From NCBI RefSeq assembly GCF_003994235.2, contig NZ_RYFG02000010.1, positions 131,284-181,753 of the forward strand: a stretch of DNA of 50,470 nucleotides, given 5' to 3'. The notes below the pieces were generated by a model. It searched no databases. It was not told the origin of the DNA and saw nothing but the letters and a program-made list of their open reading frames with translations. Positions 29,064 through 36,864 of the stretch are shown here, piece after piece. A program made the position numbers and the translations under genes. Each line of letters begins with the position of its first letter. Position 1 is the stretch's first letter. The DNA is from Candidatus Methylobacter oryzae. GTDB taxonomy: Bacteria > Pseudomonadota > Gammaproteobacteria > Methylococcales > Methylomonadaceae.

Positions 29064-29552
29064 TTAACCGCGTTTATTTGTTTTAGCACCGTGACTCAAT
29101 GGCGATACTCCTTCGTTACTGCTCAGAGGTGTTATTTCTACAGAGCCTAGCCCACTGATACCGAGCTCTTTTGCAGCAGCGTAAGATAAATCCATATCTC
29201 TTCTGCCATGAAAAGATCCGCGATCATTGATACGAACAACAACACTACGATGATTTTTCAGGTTGGTGACTTTAGCATAAGATAAAAGCGGCAATGTCTT
29301 ATGTGCCGCCGTCATAGCGTACATATCGTATTTCTGGCCGCTGGCCGTCTTCTTACCGTGGAATTCAGGACCATACCAAGACACCATACTTTGATGATTA
29401 TTTGATCGATGTCCGGATTTACGAGCTTTTACTACAGAGTGTTTGGAAGCTTTATGAGCCGAATGATGGCCGGATGCTTCGGCTGTTCCAATTGGGTCAA
29501 CAAAATAACTGGAAATTAAAAAAACAGGAACTGCTAGCATGATTTTATTCAT
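29064..29552 (-). CDS. rlpA: RlpA-like double-psi beta-barrel protein
   Basis: This 162-residue exported protein has a hydrophobic N-terminus (IMLAVPVFLISSYF) followed by a His/Lys-rich region and one DPBB domain: SWYGPEFHGKKTASGQKYDM, VRINDRGSFHGRRDMDLSYA, AAKELGI. RlpA proteins cleave denuded glycan strands at the septum. The conserved Asp and His around DRGSF are present. It lacks the C-terminal SPOR domain of E. coli RlpA and has no lipobox cysteine, so it is a short soluble version. It is single and lies next to an IS630 insertion. Confidence 0.88.
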   Translation of the reverse strand: MNKIMLAVPVFLISSYFVDPIGTAEASGHHSAHKASKHSVVKARKSGHRSNNHQSMVSWYGPEFHGKKTASGQKYDMYAMTAAHKTLPLLSYAKVTNLKNHRSVVVRINDRGSFHGRRDMDLSYAAAKELGISGLGSVEITPLSSNEGVSPLSHGAKTNKRG

Positions 29553-29710
29553 AGGATAGAGCCTTTTTTATTTAAATCTGGCTCAATTCTAACTTAACAA
29601 ATCTTAAGCCCAGCTTAAGCACATAAAATCAATACCTTGCAGAAAAGCTCTTTTCACAGCATTCAACTTAAAGTTTTTTATTAATTAAACTCACTAGTAC
29701 TCAGTCATTT

Positions 29711-30397
29711 TTATAATGTCGGGTAAAGTTTTTTCAATTTTACCCGAGCCTCCTCAGTGGAAAATCGCCATTCCATCGGCCGTGCGCTAGCATTGCGTTG
29801 CTGTTGCCATACCGCGATTTCCGCTTTTAAAGTGTCCCGGTCGGGTAGTCGCCGATCCAGACCTTGACGGGATAAGATGCTCAATTCGATTTCCGCCATG
29901 TTTAACCAACTCCCATGCTTAGGCGTATAGTGGAACTCCAGTTTCTCCATGAGCCTTCGCGCTTCCTCAGGCGGAAAAGCCTTATAAAGTGAAGCGCCGC
30001 TATGCGTGTTCAAATTATCCATCACTAAAGTGATGCGCTCAGCATGGGGATAGCTTTCATCAACCAACTTGCGGATTTGCTGCGCCCAATCCACGGCGGT
30101 CCGTTGATCGGTTACGGCCACCTGCCGTTTTCCGGCTAACGGTTCAAAGAACATAAACAGATGACTGACGCCGTTGCGCTCATATTCCGTATCCTGCTTT
30201 TCGAGGGTTCCCGGCTTTGCCGGTAGCGGTGGACGCACTTCTCTAACCTGTGGTTTACTGCTTTCATCCATGCAAATCAACGGGGGCGTCTTATCGTAGA
30301 CACCTGGGTAAACCGTCAGCACCTCTTCCATCGCACAGACAAATCCGGCATTGTCTTTAGCCGGGATACACCATTCTTTATTTCGCCAGGGTTTCAA
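29711..30397 (-). CDS. IS630 transposase, catalytic part (ORF B)
   Basis: This DDE-type catalytic half of 228 residues carries all three acidic residues in context: ICMDESSKPQ, TLVMDNLNTHSG and SWLNMAEIELS. The frame opens after a TAA at 30407-30409; the first start-like codon is TTG at 30397. IS630 transposases usually read KNELKPW across this junction, and this frame encodes exactly that, so the natural product is probably a fusion with ORF A made by slippage on the A-run at 30402-30408. If no frameshift occurs the element is inactive. Confidence 0.85.
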   Translation of the reverse strand: MKPWRNKEWCIPAKDNAGFVCAMEEVLTVYPGVYDKTPPLICMDESSKPQVREVRPPLPAKPGTLEKQDTEYERNGVSHLFMFFEPLAGKRQVAVTDQRTAVDWAQQIRKLVDESYPHAERITLVMDNLNTHSGASLYKAFPPEEARRLMEKLEFHYTPKHGSWLNMAEIELSILSRQGLDRRLPDRDTLKAEIAVWQQQRNASARPMEWRFSTEEARVKLKKLYPTL

Positions 30398-30398
30398 T

Positions 30399-30893
30399 TC
30401 ATTTTTTTAGCGTCTGGCGAATCGTTTCGTGAGAGACGCTTTCCACATAGCTCAGTTCTACCATGCGTTGCCCCAATAAACGTAAGGTCCAGCGACTTCG
30501 ACCTTCGGGCGCCTCTCCACAGGCTAATGCGATGAGATGAGCTTCGTTTTCACCGTCAATCACTCGCCTTCTCACCCGCGCCGGCGGGGCTCGGTTTAAG
30601 GCAGGCTCTAAGCCTTCGTGAACCAATCGCTCCCGTACGCGTTCAATGGTTCGTATGGAAATCCCAAAGGCTTCACTGATTTGTTGATCGGTCCAATGGG
30701 CGCCCACTTCACTGATATCAGCTTTAAGCAATATCTCAGCATGACGTCTTTGATGGGCGGGGACTTTTCCCTTGTGAATTAAACGGTCTAAATAAGCATG
30801 CTCTTCTTCCGTTAAGCGGACTTGATATTTCTTTGCCAACTGCGGGTACCACTTCAAGATAAAATCTTTCCTATGGGGACTGCAAACCGACAT
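30399..30893 (-). CDS. IS630 transposase, DNA-binding part (ORF A)
   Basis: This 164-residue N-terminal half has a helix-turn-helix region (TDQQISEAFGISIRTIERVR, about residues 67-88), followed by a linker and the start of a second helical DNA-binding domain ending SHETIRQTLKK. It stops at TGA directly after seven A residues. The catalytic half continues in the +1 (equivalently -2) frame. The start ATG at 30893 lies about 20 bp inside the terminal inverted repeat. Confidence 0.85.
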   Translation of the reverse strand: MSVCSPHRKDFILKWYPQLAKKYQVRLTEEEHAYLDRLIHKGKVPAHQRRHAEILLKADISEVGAHWTDQQISEAFGISIRTIERVRERLVHEGLEPALNRAPPARVRRRVIDGENEAHLIALACGEAPEGRSRWTLRLLGQRMVELSYVESVSHETIRQTLKK

Positions 30894-30956
30894 AACAAGA
30901 ATGACCGAGTACTAGTATCATATGATTTTAACTTTTTAAAATTTCAATCCCATACT

Positions 30957-31106
30957 ATGAACAACTACGAACAAGGAAAAAAAGCCAGACGCGTTGCTTC
31001 GGTGATTTATCTGCTAATAATGACAGTAATTATGACTGGAACTTATCTGTCGCAGCAGCAAAAAGAAGCCGCCAATCAAACTTCGCAAAACTCACCAGCG
31101 CATTAA
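30957..31106 (+). CDS. Small single-helix membrane protein
   Basis: This 49-residue protein has a basic start (MNNYEQGKKARRVA), one membrane helix (SVIYLLIMTVIMTGTYLS, about 15-32) and a Gln/Ser-rich polar tail. I do not recognise a family. The ATG at 30957 is chosen because the longer upstream frame runs into the IS630 element. No clear ribosome site is visible. The IS ends only 43 bp upstream, so its original promoter may have been displaced. A hairpin follows 60 bp downstream. Its size and topology suggest a real small gene, but this is uncertain. Confidence 0.45.
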   Translation: MNNYEQGKKARRVASVIYLLIMTVIMTGTYLSQQQKEAANQTSQNSPAH

Positions 31107-31165
31107 ACTCCACACTGATCTAACAATACCCCTCCGTAATCGGCAACAACAAGATTTTCATCCTC

Positions 31166-31201
31166 AAAGCTAAAGCAGCACTTAAGCACAGCTTTAGCTT
31201 T
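31166..31201. terminator. Hairpin between convergent genes
   Basis: Perfect 11-bp arms (AAAGCTAAAGC and GCTTTAGCTTT) enclose a 14-nt loop. It lies between the convergent small gene (plus) and hpnN (minus), as expected for a bidirectional terminator. The U-run is short on both strands. Confidence 0.5.
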
Positions 31202-31273
31202 AACACCAATGCATTTATCCGAGCCGATTAGCTAAACCAATCGATCCCTAAATTTCTCATCAAAACCAAGTTC

Positions 31274-33931
31274 CTAGGCGTTATTTTGAAGCTTTAACGC
31301 CAATTTACTTAAAGCAGGAAGGACAATAAACGTACAAACCATGATCCAAAATATTCCCATGGTAATAATCAAACCCATGCTGGCGATGCCCTGATGGGGT
31401 GAAAACGCCAATCCGGCAAAACTGGAAGCGGTGGTCAATGCGCCGTAAAACATAGCCCTGGCAGTACTGGACTGATAAATATTCTGCTTTTCGGATAGCG
31501 AATGATGTAACTTTTCAACCATATGAATGCCGTTATCCACCCCCAAACCCAGCAACAACGGCAAGGCGATAATGTTGGCGAAATTAATCGGCGTATTAGT
31601 CAGAACAGCACTCGCCATCGTAAACAGACCTGCCAATATCAACGGCGTCATAACCAACACCGTATCTAAAATATTGCGCCGGATAACAAACAACAGCAGA
31701 GCGATAGTTATCAGCGCGATCATAATAGCTTGCTGAAAGGCCGCAACAACCTCTTTCATCGACTCCCAATACATAATAGGCAAATCAGTGGTTTCAGGCG
31801 CAACGGATTGTACCTCGGTAATAAATTCTTCCAGATTGGCTAGGTCGTTCACGTCTTTCTTAGGAAATATCTGGATACGGTATGAACCGTTCTTACTCAA
31901 CCACCTGTCCTTGATGTCTGCCGGCAAATCGCTCAGCGTAACTTCTTTCGCATTGAAGCCTGCCGATAGCTCGCTCATAATGCTCGGCAACGTGCCGAGC
32001 AAAGCGGTCTGGATATTTTCAATAAACATGCGCCGACTGGGCTGTTGCCGCTCATCAAGTTCGACCAGAATATCCTGTAGTTCTTTTTTAAAATTTGTCA
32101 ACGCAATACGCTCACGGTCATTGGTTTTCTGAGGCAAGACAGCGTCGATAGCTTTTATCAGCCGGTTAATGCCGGGAACCGGGTCGGGGTCGGTTTGTAG
32201 CGCCGGAAAACTCTGCATCTGAGCACCGAGCATCAGGGTCATTTCTTCAATCAAGGCCAGTTTTTCACCCTGGTCGGTAGCCAGAAAATCAAAAAGACTG
32301 ACTGTTTTATCCACCGACGGCAACTTTGAAATCTTTTCCTCCAAAACTTTGGCGCTGTTTTCATCCTTGGCCAAAACAGTCAAGGTCATCGGCGTGGTTT
32401 CCTTGTTTTTCATCAAGTTTTTAAAAGCAATAACCGATTCGGTGTTAGGATCGCGAAGATTAATAGGGTTAAAATCAGTCTTCACGTTAAACGTCAGCAC
32501 AATCGAAGCGACAGCGATAACAAAAGTTGCGATCGCAATCGGCTTGGCATAATGGAGCGGACAAGCCGCCAGTTGTTGCGACAGCTTTGTAAATCCATCC
32601 GTTTTTTGCTCATTCACCTCCGAAAACTTTGCCGGCGCCGGAATAACTTTTAACAGCGCAGGCAACGCAATCAACGTAATCAACAAACAGATAAACAAGC
32701 TGGTGCCAGCCAACAGGCCTAATTCGGATACGCCTTTGTAATCGGTAGGAATAAACGCATAAAGCCCGATGGATGTGGTTCCTGCGCACAATAATAACGA
32801 GGGAGCCGTACTTATTACCGTGCTTTTTAGCGCCAGACCTTTATGAACATGGTGACTCAGATTGTCCCGGTAGCGTAGACAGAAATGAATTGCATATTCG
32901 ACGCCCAAACCGATATTGGATACCGCAAAAGCCACTGAAATCAGGTTTAATTCTTTTACCGAAAAAGCGGCGAAGGCTCCGCAAAAAAGCATGCCCAAGG
33001 TTAGCGTAATTAATGTAGCTACCGTCAACAAAACCGAGCGATAGGCAACCAATAAAATAAATAGCACCAACACAATGGAAAAAATACTGGCGGTAAAAGT
33101 ACCGGTGCTCATGCCGGACAATTCATCATCTTCAAGGCCGACTTCACCGGTAATCCAAACTTTAACCGTCGGCAGATTGGGCTCCTGAACTTCTGCAACG
33201 GCTTTGCGGATAGATTCAATCGCATTTTCCGCAGGGCGGATCTGCGTAAAATCAAACTTGGGCGAAACGATAATAAAACTGTTGCGCTCATGCATTTTCT
33301 TATCGCTGATCAGCGACTCCCAAGACAGTAAAGCGTTTTCGCCGTTAAGCGCTTTATGCAAAATCGAACTCACTTTCTCAATCAACGAGGTCAGGTCGAT
33401 AGGGACGTCCTGAGCCTTGTCAGTGGACGTTAGCGCATCTTCAAAAATCGAAAAAAAGCCGGTTAAATTAGGTTGCTGGGCAATTCTGCCGATAAACGGC
33501 TGGGCTTGCGATAGATTGTTGGATAAGCTCTGCAATTCGTCGGTTTCAAGATAAAGCAAACCGTTATGACGAAAAAATTCGTTATCGTTCGGAATATAAG
33601 CCGACTTAAAATGATCCTTGTCCGCATTAATCAAACGCAGCAATCTCTTAGCCGCCGATTTAGTCAGCTCAGGCGAATCCGATTCGACAACCAATAGCAG
33701 TGTATGCAAGTCCTGCGCAAAAGCTTTCTCGTAATTGCGGCGATTTTGCTGGAAAGGCGCCTCTGGAGCTACCAATTCGGCGGTATCGGTATTAATACTC
33801 AAATGATCCGCTGTGTATTGCAAGGCCAAAATACTCAGCAGGGTCACCACCAACAACACTATCAGCGGCCTGCCTAAAGTGACGTTTCCCCAGCGTGAAA
33901 AAAAACGATGACTACGGCTTTCTATCGACAT
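31274..33931 (-). CDS. hpnN: Hopanoid-associated RND transporter HpnN
   Basis: HpnN is an MMPL/RND-type exporter that moves hopanoids to the outer membrane. The 885-residue protein has two repeats, each with a large periplasmic domain and a bundle of membrane helices: helix 1 at about 20-42, helices near 285-430, then about 460-480 and the C-terminal cluster near 720-880. The early periplasmic segment LSINTDTAELVAPEAPFQQN and loop NIGLGVEYAIHFCLRYRDNL (with matching LGLGVDNGIHMVEKL in the second half) are typical. It starts 18 bp after apbE on the same strand, so the two are cotranscribed. Hopanoid synthesis genes are not in the window. Confidence 0.85.
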   Translation of the reverse strand: MSIESRSHRFFSRWGNVTLGRPLIVLLVVTLLSILALQYTADHLSINTDTAELVAPEAPFQQNRRNYEKAFAQDLHTLLLVVESDSPELTKSAAKRLLRLINADKDHFKSAYIPNDNEFFRHNGLLYLETDELQSLSNNLSQAQPFIGRIAQQPNLTGFFSIFEDALTSTDKAQDVPIDLTSLIEKVSSILHKALNGENALLSWESLISDKKMHERNSFIIVSPKFDFTQIRPAENAIESIRKAVAEVQEPNLPTVKVWITGEVGLEDDELSGMSTGTFTASIFSIVLVLFILLVAYRSVLLTVATLITLTLGMLFCGAFAAFSVKELNLISVAFAVSNIGLGVEYAIHFCLRYRDNLSHHVHKGLALKSTVISTAPSLLLCAGTTSIGLYAFIPTDYKGVSELGLLAGTSLFICLLITLIALPALLKVIPAPAKFSEVNEQKTDGFTKLSQQLAACPLHYAKPIAIATFVIAVASIVLTFNVKTDFNPINLRDPNTESVIAFKNLMKNKETTPMTLTVLAKDENSAKVLEEKISKLPSVDKTVSLFDFLATDQGEKLALIEEMTLMLGAQMQSFPALQTDPDPVPGINRLIKAIDAVLPQKTNDRERIALTNFKKELQDILVELDERQQPSRRMFIENIQTALLGTLPSIMSELSAGFNAKEVTLSDLPADIKDRWLSKNGSYRIQIFPKKDVNDLANLEEFITEVQSVAPETTDLPIMYWESMKEVVAAFQQAIMIALITIALLLFVIRRNILDTVLVMTPLILAGLFTMASAVLTNTPINFANIIALPLLLGLGVDNGIHMVEKLHHSLSEKQNIYQSSTARAMFYGALTTASSFAGLAFSPHQGIASMGLIITMGIFWIMVCTFIVLPALSKLALKLQNNA

Positions 33932-33949
33932 AAGGTTAGGCTTCGGGCA

Positions 33950-35008
33950 TTAATGTATAGTGAGAGTAGTCAAAGCGTTCAAAGCTTCACTTCGGGATTC
34001 GGTAAGTTCGCTGCCCTGCAACTCGATAAACAGTGCCGGGATTTTTGCTGTATTGGCGGCCGCCATACCGTCTTTTTGACCCAAACACAGCAGCGCGGTA
34101 GACCAAGCATCGGCAACGGCTGGATCTGCAATCAGAACCGTGGCGGAAACCAGATTATGGGTAACAGGCTTTCCGTTACGAGCGTCGAGTATGTGGCTGT
34201 AACGCTGTCCATGGTCATCGAAATAATGACGGTAAGTGCCGGAAGTCATCACCGCAACCGGAGAATCTTTAGGCATCGTAACAACCTTATGCATCGTCCG
34301 CTCGTCCGGCAGCGGCCTTTCCACAGCAATCCGCCAAGGCTGCTGCCCCGGCTTATAGCCGTTGGTTTTTAATTCGCCGCCAATCTCGACCAGATAATTA
34401 CTTATACCTTTTTGCGCAAGAACGTTACTGATTCGCTCCACGCTATAGCCTTGGGCGATAGAGGATAAATCGACTTTCAGATCGGCCTGTTTTTTGCGCA
34501 GGTGCGTATCATCCACGATTTCCAGTTTTTCCATACCGATTTGTTTCAACGTAGTAAAGATGGTTGAATCTGTAGGAATATTCAGTTTATCGCCGCGAAA
34601 CCCCCATAAATCGAATAACGGCTTAATCGTTAAATCATAGCAACCATGGCTGGCCTGATGTACGACCTGTGCGATTTTAACGAGAGATACGATCTCGCTG
34701 CCCACTTCCTGACTGTCAGTAGTCTCGACGCTGTTGAACGTTTCGATAACCGAATCGGGGCGATAATTCGAAAGCAGTTTATCGATGACTGTAAATTCGT
34801 TTTCGACGCTGGTTTTGATGTCTTTTGTGTCTACCGGCGATTCAGTCCAATAGCTGATATGGTAAGTCGTGCCTTGAGCAGCACCCTCAAACTTTTGAAT
34901 GGCCGGTTCCGAACAAGCCGCCAGCATAATAGAAAGAAAGCAATAAACAAAACAAGTACGTCTTGTAAAGCCGGATAATTTCGTTGTTGTAGCTCGTAGA
35001 TTAATCAT
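33950..35008 (-). CDS. apbE: FAD:protein FMN transferase ApbE, lipoprotein
   Basis: ApbE attaches FMN covalently to threonines of exported flavoproteins such as Nqr or Rnf subunits. The 352-residue protein has a lipobox (IMLAAC, Cys about residue 32), so it is anchored in the periplasm. Family motifs: GAAQGTTYHISYW, LFDLWGFRGD, DLSSIAQGYSVERI and EIGGELKTNGY (FAD pocket), then RYSHILDARNGKPV and VADAWSTALLCLG. It is the first gene of a pair with hpnN. The flavoprotein target is not in the window. Confidence 0.95.
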   Translation of the reverse strand: MINLRATTTKLSGFTRRTCFVYCFLSIMLAACSEPAIQKFEGAAQGTTYHISYWTESPVDTKDIKTSVENEFTVIDKLLSNYRPDSVIETFNSVETTDSQEVGSEIVSLVKIAQVVHQASHGCYDLTIKPLFDLWGFRGDKLNIPTDSTIFTTLKQIGMEKLEIVDDTHLRKKQADLKVDLSSIAQGYSVERISNVLAQKGISNYLVEIGGELKTNGYKPGQQPWRIAVERPLPDERTMHKVVTMPKDSPVAVMTSGTYRHYFDDHGQRYSHILDARNGKPVTHNLVSATVLIADPAVADAWSTALLCLGQKDGMAAANTAKIPALFIELQGSELTESRSEALNALTTLTIH

Positions 35009-35421
35009 CCATGCCTGCCGTTTTTTATCATCACAAATAAATAATAAACTTCATAAAAAACGCGGTGTATCTTTACAAACAAGAGCCTGAAAAGATCAAT
35101 CTCCGCGCCGTAGTTGAACTTGTTAAATACCGTATTTAACAAAACCGCGTATTATAATCTCAAAACGTAAAGGCTTTTTGAAAAATGAGTTTTATGCTTA
35201 CAACAATGGCTTTCCTGTGTAGTTTATAAAAACCAACTTGGCGCCAGCTCTTTTATATCCTGCTTAAAAACCATGAACAGCACGACAACAACTTGTACTG
35301 ATTCAAATTATCTTTAGGATATAGACTACAATGATTCTCGATCCCGACATCTCGTAAAAATCTGCCGATTCGATTCCTGCAAATTCGCCGAATCCCCATC
35401 AATAGGAATTTTTCCATCATT
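35009..35421. other. Divergent promoter region between apbE and the HDOD gene
   Basis: These 413 bp separate divergent genes, so both promoters should lie here. A perfect inverted repeat (35120-35142) is the most prominent signal, and TATAAT occurs at 35153-35158 without a well-spaced -35. An open frame on the minus strand at 35253-35528 overlaps the start of the HDOD gene and is not supported. Confidence 0.55.
35120..35142. promoter_or_regulatory. 10-bp-arm inverted repeat, possible operator
   Basis: TTGTTAAATA and TATTTAACAA form perfect arms around CCG, about 110 bp upstream of apbE and 280 bp upstream of the HDOD gene, just before a TATAAT. Such a short-spaced AT-rich dyad suits a dimeric regulator. 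No regulator gene is adjacent. Confidence 0.4.
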
Positions 35422-36744
35422 ATGTTCTGGAACATTTTCAAAAAAAGAGCGCCCAAAAAGACGCCGAGCAACAATAAATCGAATTTTTCACTTATCCGTA
35501 GCAAGACTCCCCCTCCAGCAAAGAACATCAGTATTCCAGTCTCTTTTTTACAAAGATTGATGCCGGTCTCTCAATTACTAAGCGAAAAAGAAATCCTGAA
35601 ATTACAAATTACCGCAGCTAACTTTGCGCCTGGAGCCATCGTTTTTAACAGGGGGACGGAAGTAGACTCACTGATATACCTCATTAAAGGCAACATTTTC
35701 ATGGAAGCCGATAATGGTTCCGAACTTGAAATAAACGCCCAAACTTTTAAATCCCTCTATCCATTGTCCGCAGGCAAATTGCACTATTTCACTGCAATTG
35801 CCGGTTCGGACGTGACCGTAATCCATATTCCCAAAACCATACTCCAGCCCGGCCAACACACTATTGCGCCGCTGAATAAGGCACTAAAATTCTCCGAACG
35901 CCTCAACGACAATCCTTTCTTTAAACATTTTTATCAGCACGTTACTCAGGGAGAGCTTAGCACCCCAAACTTTCCCGATATTGCAATAAAACTGCGCGAA
36001 GCCATTCACCAAGACCGCAACACCGCAGATATTGTTAAAATTATTAATATGGATCCGGTTATTTCCGCCAAACTGATTCAAGTCGTCAATAGCCCCGTCT
36101 ATAGAGCGGCGAACCCTATCAGCAATTGCTTCGATGCAATCAACCGCTTAGGATTGACAACTACGCGCAATCTGGTGACTGCATTTAGCATGAACAATCT
36201 GATTAAAAGCCAACATCCTTCCATAAAAAAATTGGTTCAGACTACCTGGTTACGGAGCATCAAAATTTCCAGCATCAGCTATACCCTGGCCCAACTAACC
36301 CAAAAAGTGGATCCGGATGAAGCACTGCTCGCGGGACTGCTGCATAATATCGGCGTACTTCCTATTTTGACTTTTGCCGACAGCCTGCCGGAAGGTGCTT
36401 ATCAATCAACCGATGTTGATCTTTGCATCAACGAAATGCACGGCCAGATAGGCGCGATCATTCTGGAAAAATGGGAGTTTCCGGAGAACTTAAGACAAAT
36501 CCCCTTGCAATCCTCGGACTGGTTTACAAGCACCACTGAAGACCTGAATTTAAACGACATCGTATTGCTGGCAAAATATCATTACACCCTACACTCCCCT
36601 GGAAAAGCCGAACTGCCGTTAATCATCACACTACCGGCTTTCCAAAAGCTTGAAAACCAACCATTAACCCCGGAAATGTCTCTTCAGGTATTGCACGATG
36701 CAAAACAACAAATCGAACAAACGATGAGCTTTTTTTCGCATTAA
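35422..36744 (+). CDS. HDOD signalling protein with cNMP-binding-like N-terminus
   Basis: In this 440-residue cytoplasmic protein, residues about 45-145 resemble a cyclic-nucleotide-binding beta-roll (LSEKEILKLQITAANFAPGA, VFNRGTEVDSLIYLIKGNIF, then TAIAGSDVTVIHI). Residues about 185-390 form an HDOD domain (DPVISAKLIQVVNSPVYRAA, DAINRLGLTTTRNLV, LAGLLHNIGVLPIL). HDOD proteins relate to HD-GYP enzymes but lack the metal site and act in signalling, motility or stress control. No HD catalytic pair is present. It lies alone between apbE and the nir cluster; whether it regulates either is unknown. Confidence 0.85.
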   Translation: MFWNIFKKRAPKKTPSNNKSNFSLIRSKTPPPAKNISIPVSFLQRLMPVSQLLSEKEILKLQITAANFAPGAIVFNRGTEVDSLIYLIKGNIFMEADNGSELEINAQTFKSLYPLSAGKLHYFTAIAGSDVTVIHIPKTILQPGQHTIAPLNKALKFSERLNDNPFFKHFYQHVTQGELSTPNFPDIAIKLREAIHQDRNTADIVKIINMDPVISAKLIQVVNSPVYRAANPISNCFDAINRLGLTTTRNLVTAFSMNNLIKSQHPSIKKLVQTTWLRSIKISSISYTLAQLTQKVDPDEALLAGLLHNIGVLPILTFADSLPEGAYQSTDVDLCINEMHGQIGAIILEKWEFPENLRQIPLQSSDWFTSTTEDLNLNDIVLLAKYHYTLHSPGKAELPLIITLPAFQKLENQPLTPEMSLQVLHDAKQQIEQTMSFFSH

Positions 36745-36804
36745 CAAAAATAATTAACTGTCGGAGTCGGCCATACCTGAAAGTGATAAACACCAAAATC
36801 AAGC

Positions 36805-36833
36805 TTGAGCTTTTTAGATATACACGATAATAT
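36805..36833 (+). promoter_or_regulatory. Likely sigma-70 promoter of the nir cluster
   Basis: TTGAGC (36805-36810) and TAATAT (36828-36833) are separated by exactly 17 bp, 32 bp before the start ATG at 36865. A TCAAGCTTGA palindrome overlaps the -35 element. No FNR/DNR box (TTGAT-N4-ATCAA) is visible here. Confidence 0.5.
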
Positions 36834-36864
36834 TGATTCAACACTACATTGGAGGCCATACATA

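Larger units (their letters stand above)
29697..30912 (-). mobile_element. IS630-type insertion sequence
   Basis: This 1216-bp element is bounded by imperfect terminal inverted repeats of about 26 bp, starting GTACTCAGTCATTTTT at the left and GTACTCGGTCATTCTT at the right (reverse strand). Both ends are flanked by TA (29695-29696 and 30913-30914), the target duplication typical of IS630/Tc1/mariner elements. It encodes a transposase split over two frames. It lies between an rlpA-like gene and a small membrane-protein gene, 43 bp upstream of the latter's start codon. Confidence 0.85.

Noticed and set aside
35253-35528. 91-codon minus-strand frame overlapping the HDOD start
   Set aside because: It overlaps a well-supported gene on the other strand and has no recognisable features.
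36805-36864. A 20-residue longer start for the nirN-like protein
   Set aside because: The extension covers the probable -35/-10 promoter and would bury the signal peptide; GGAGG supports the start at 36865.
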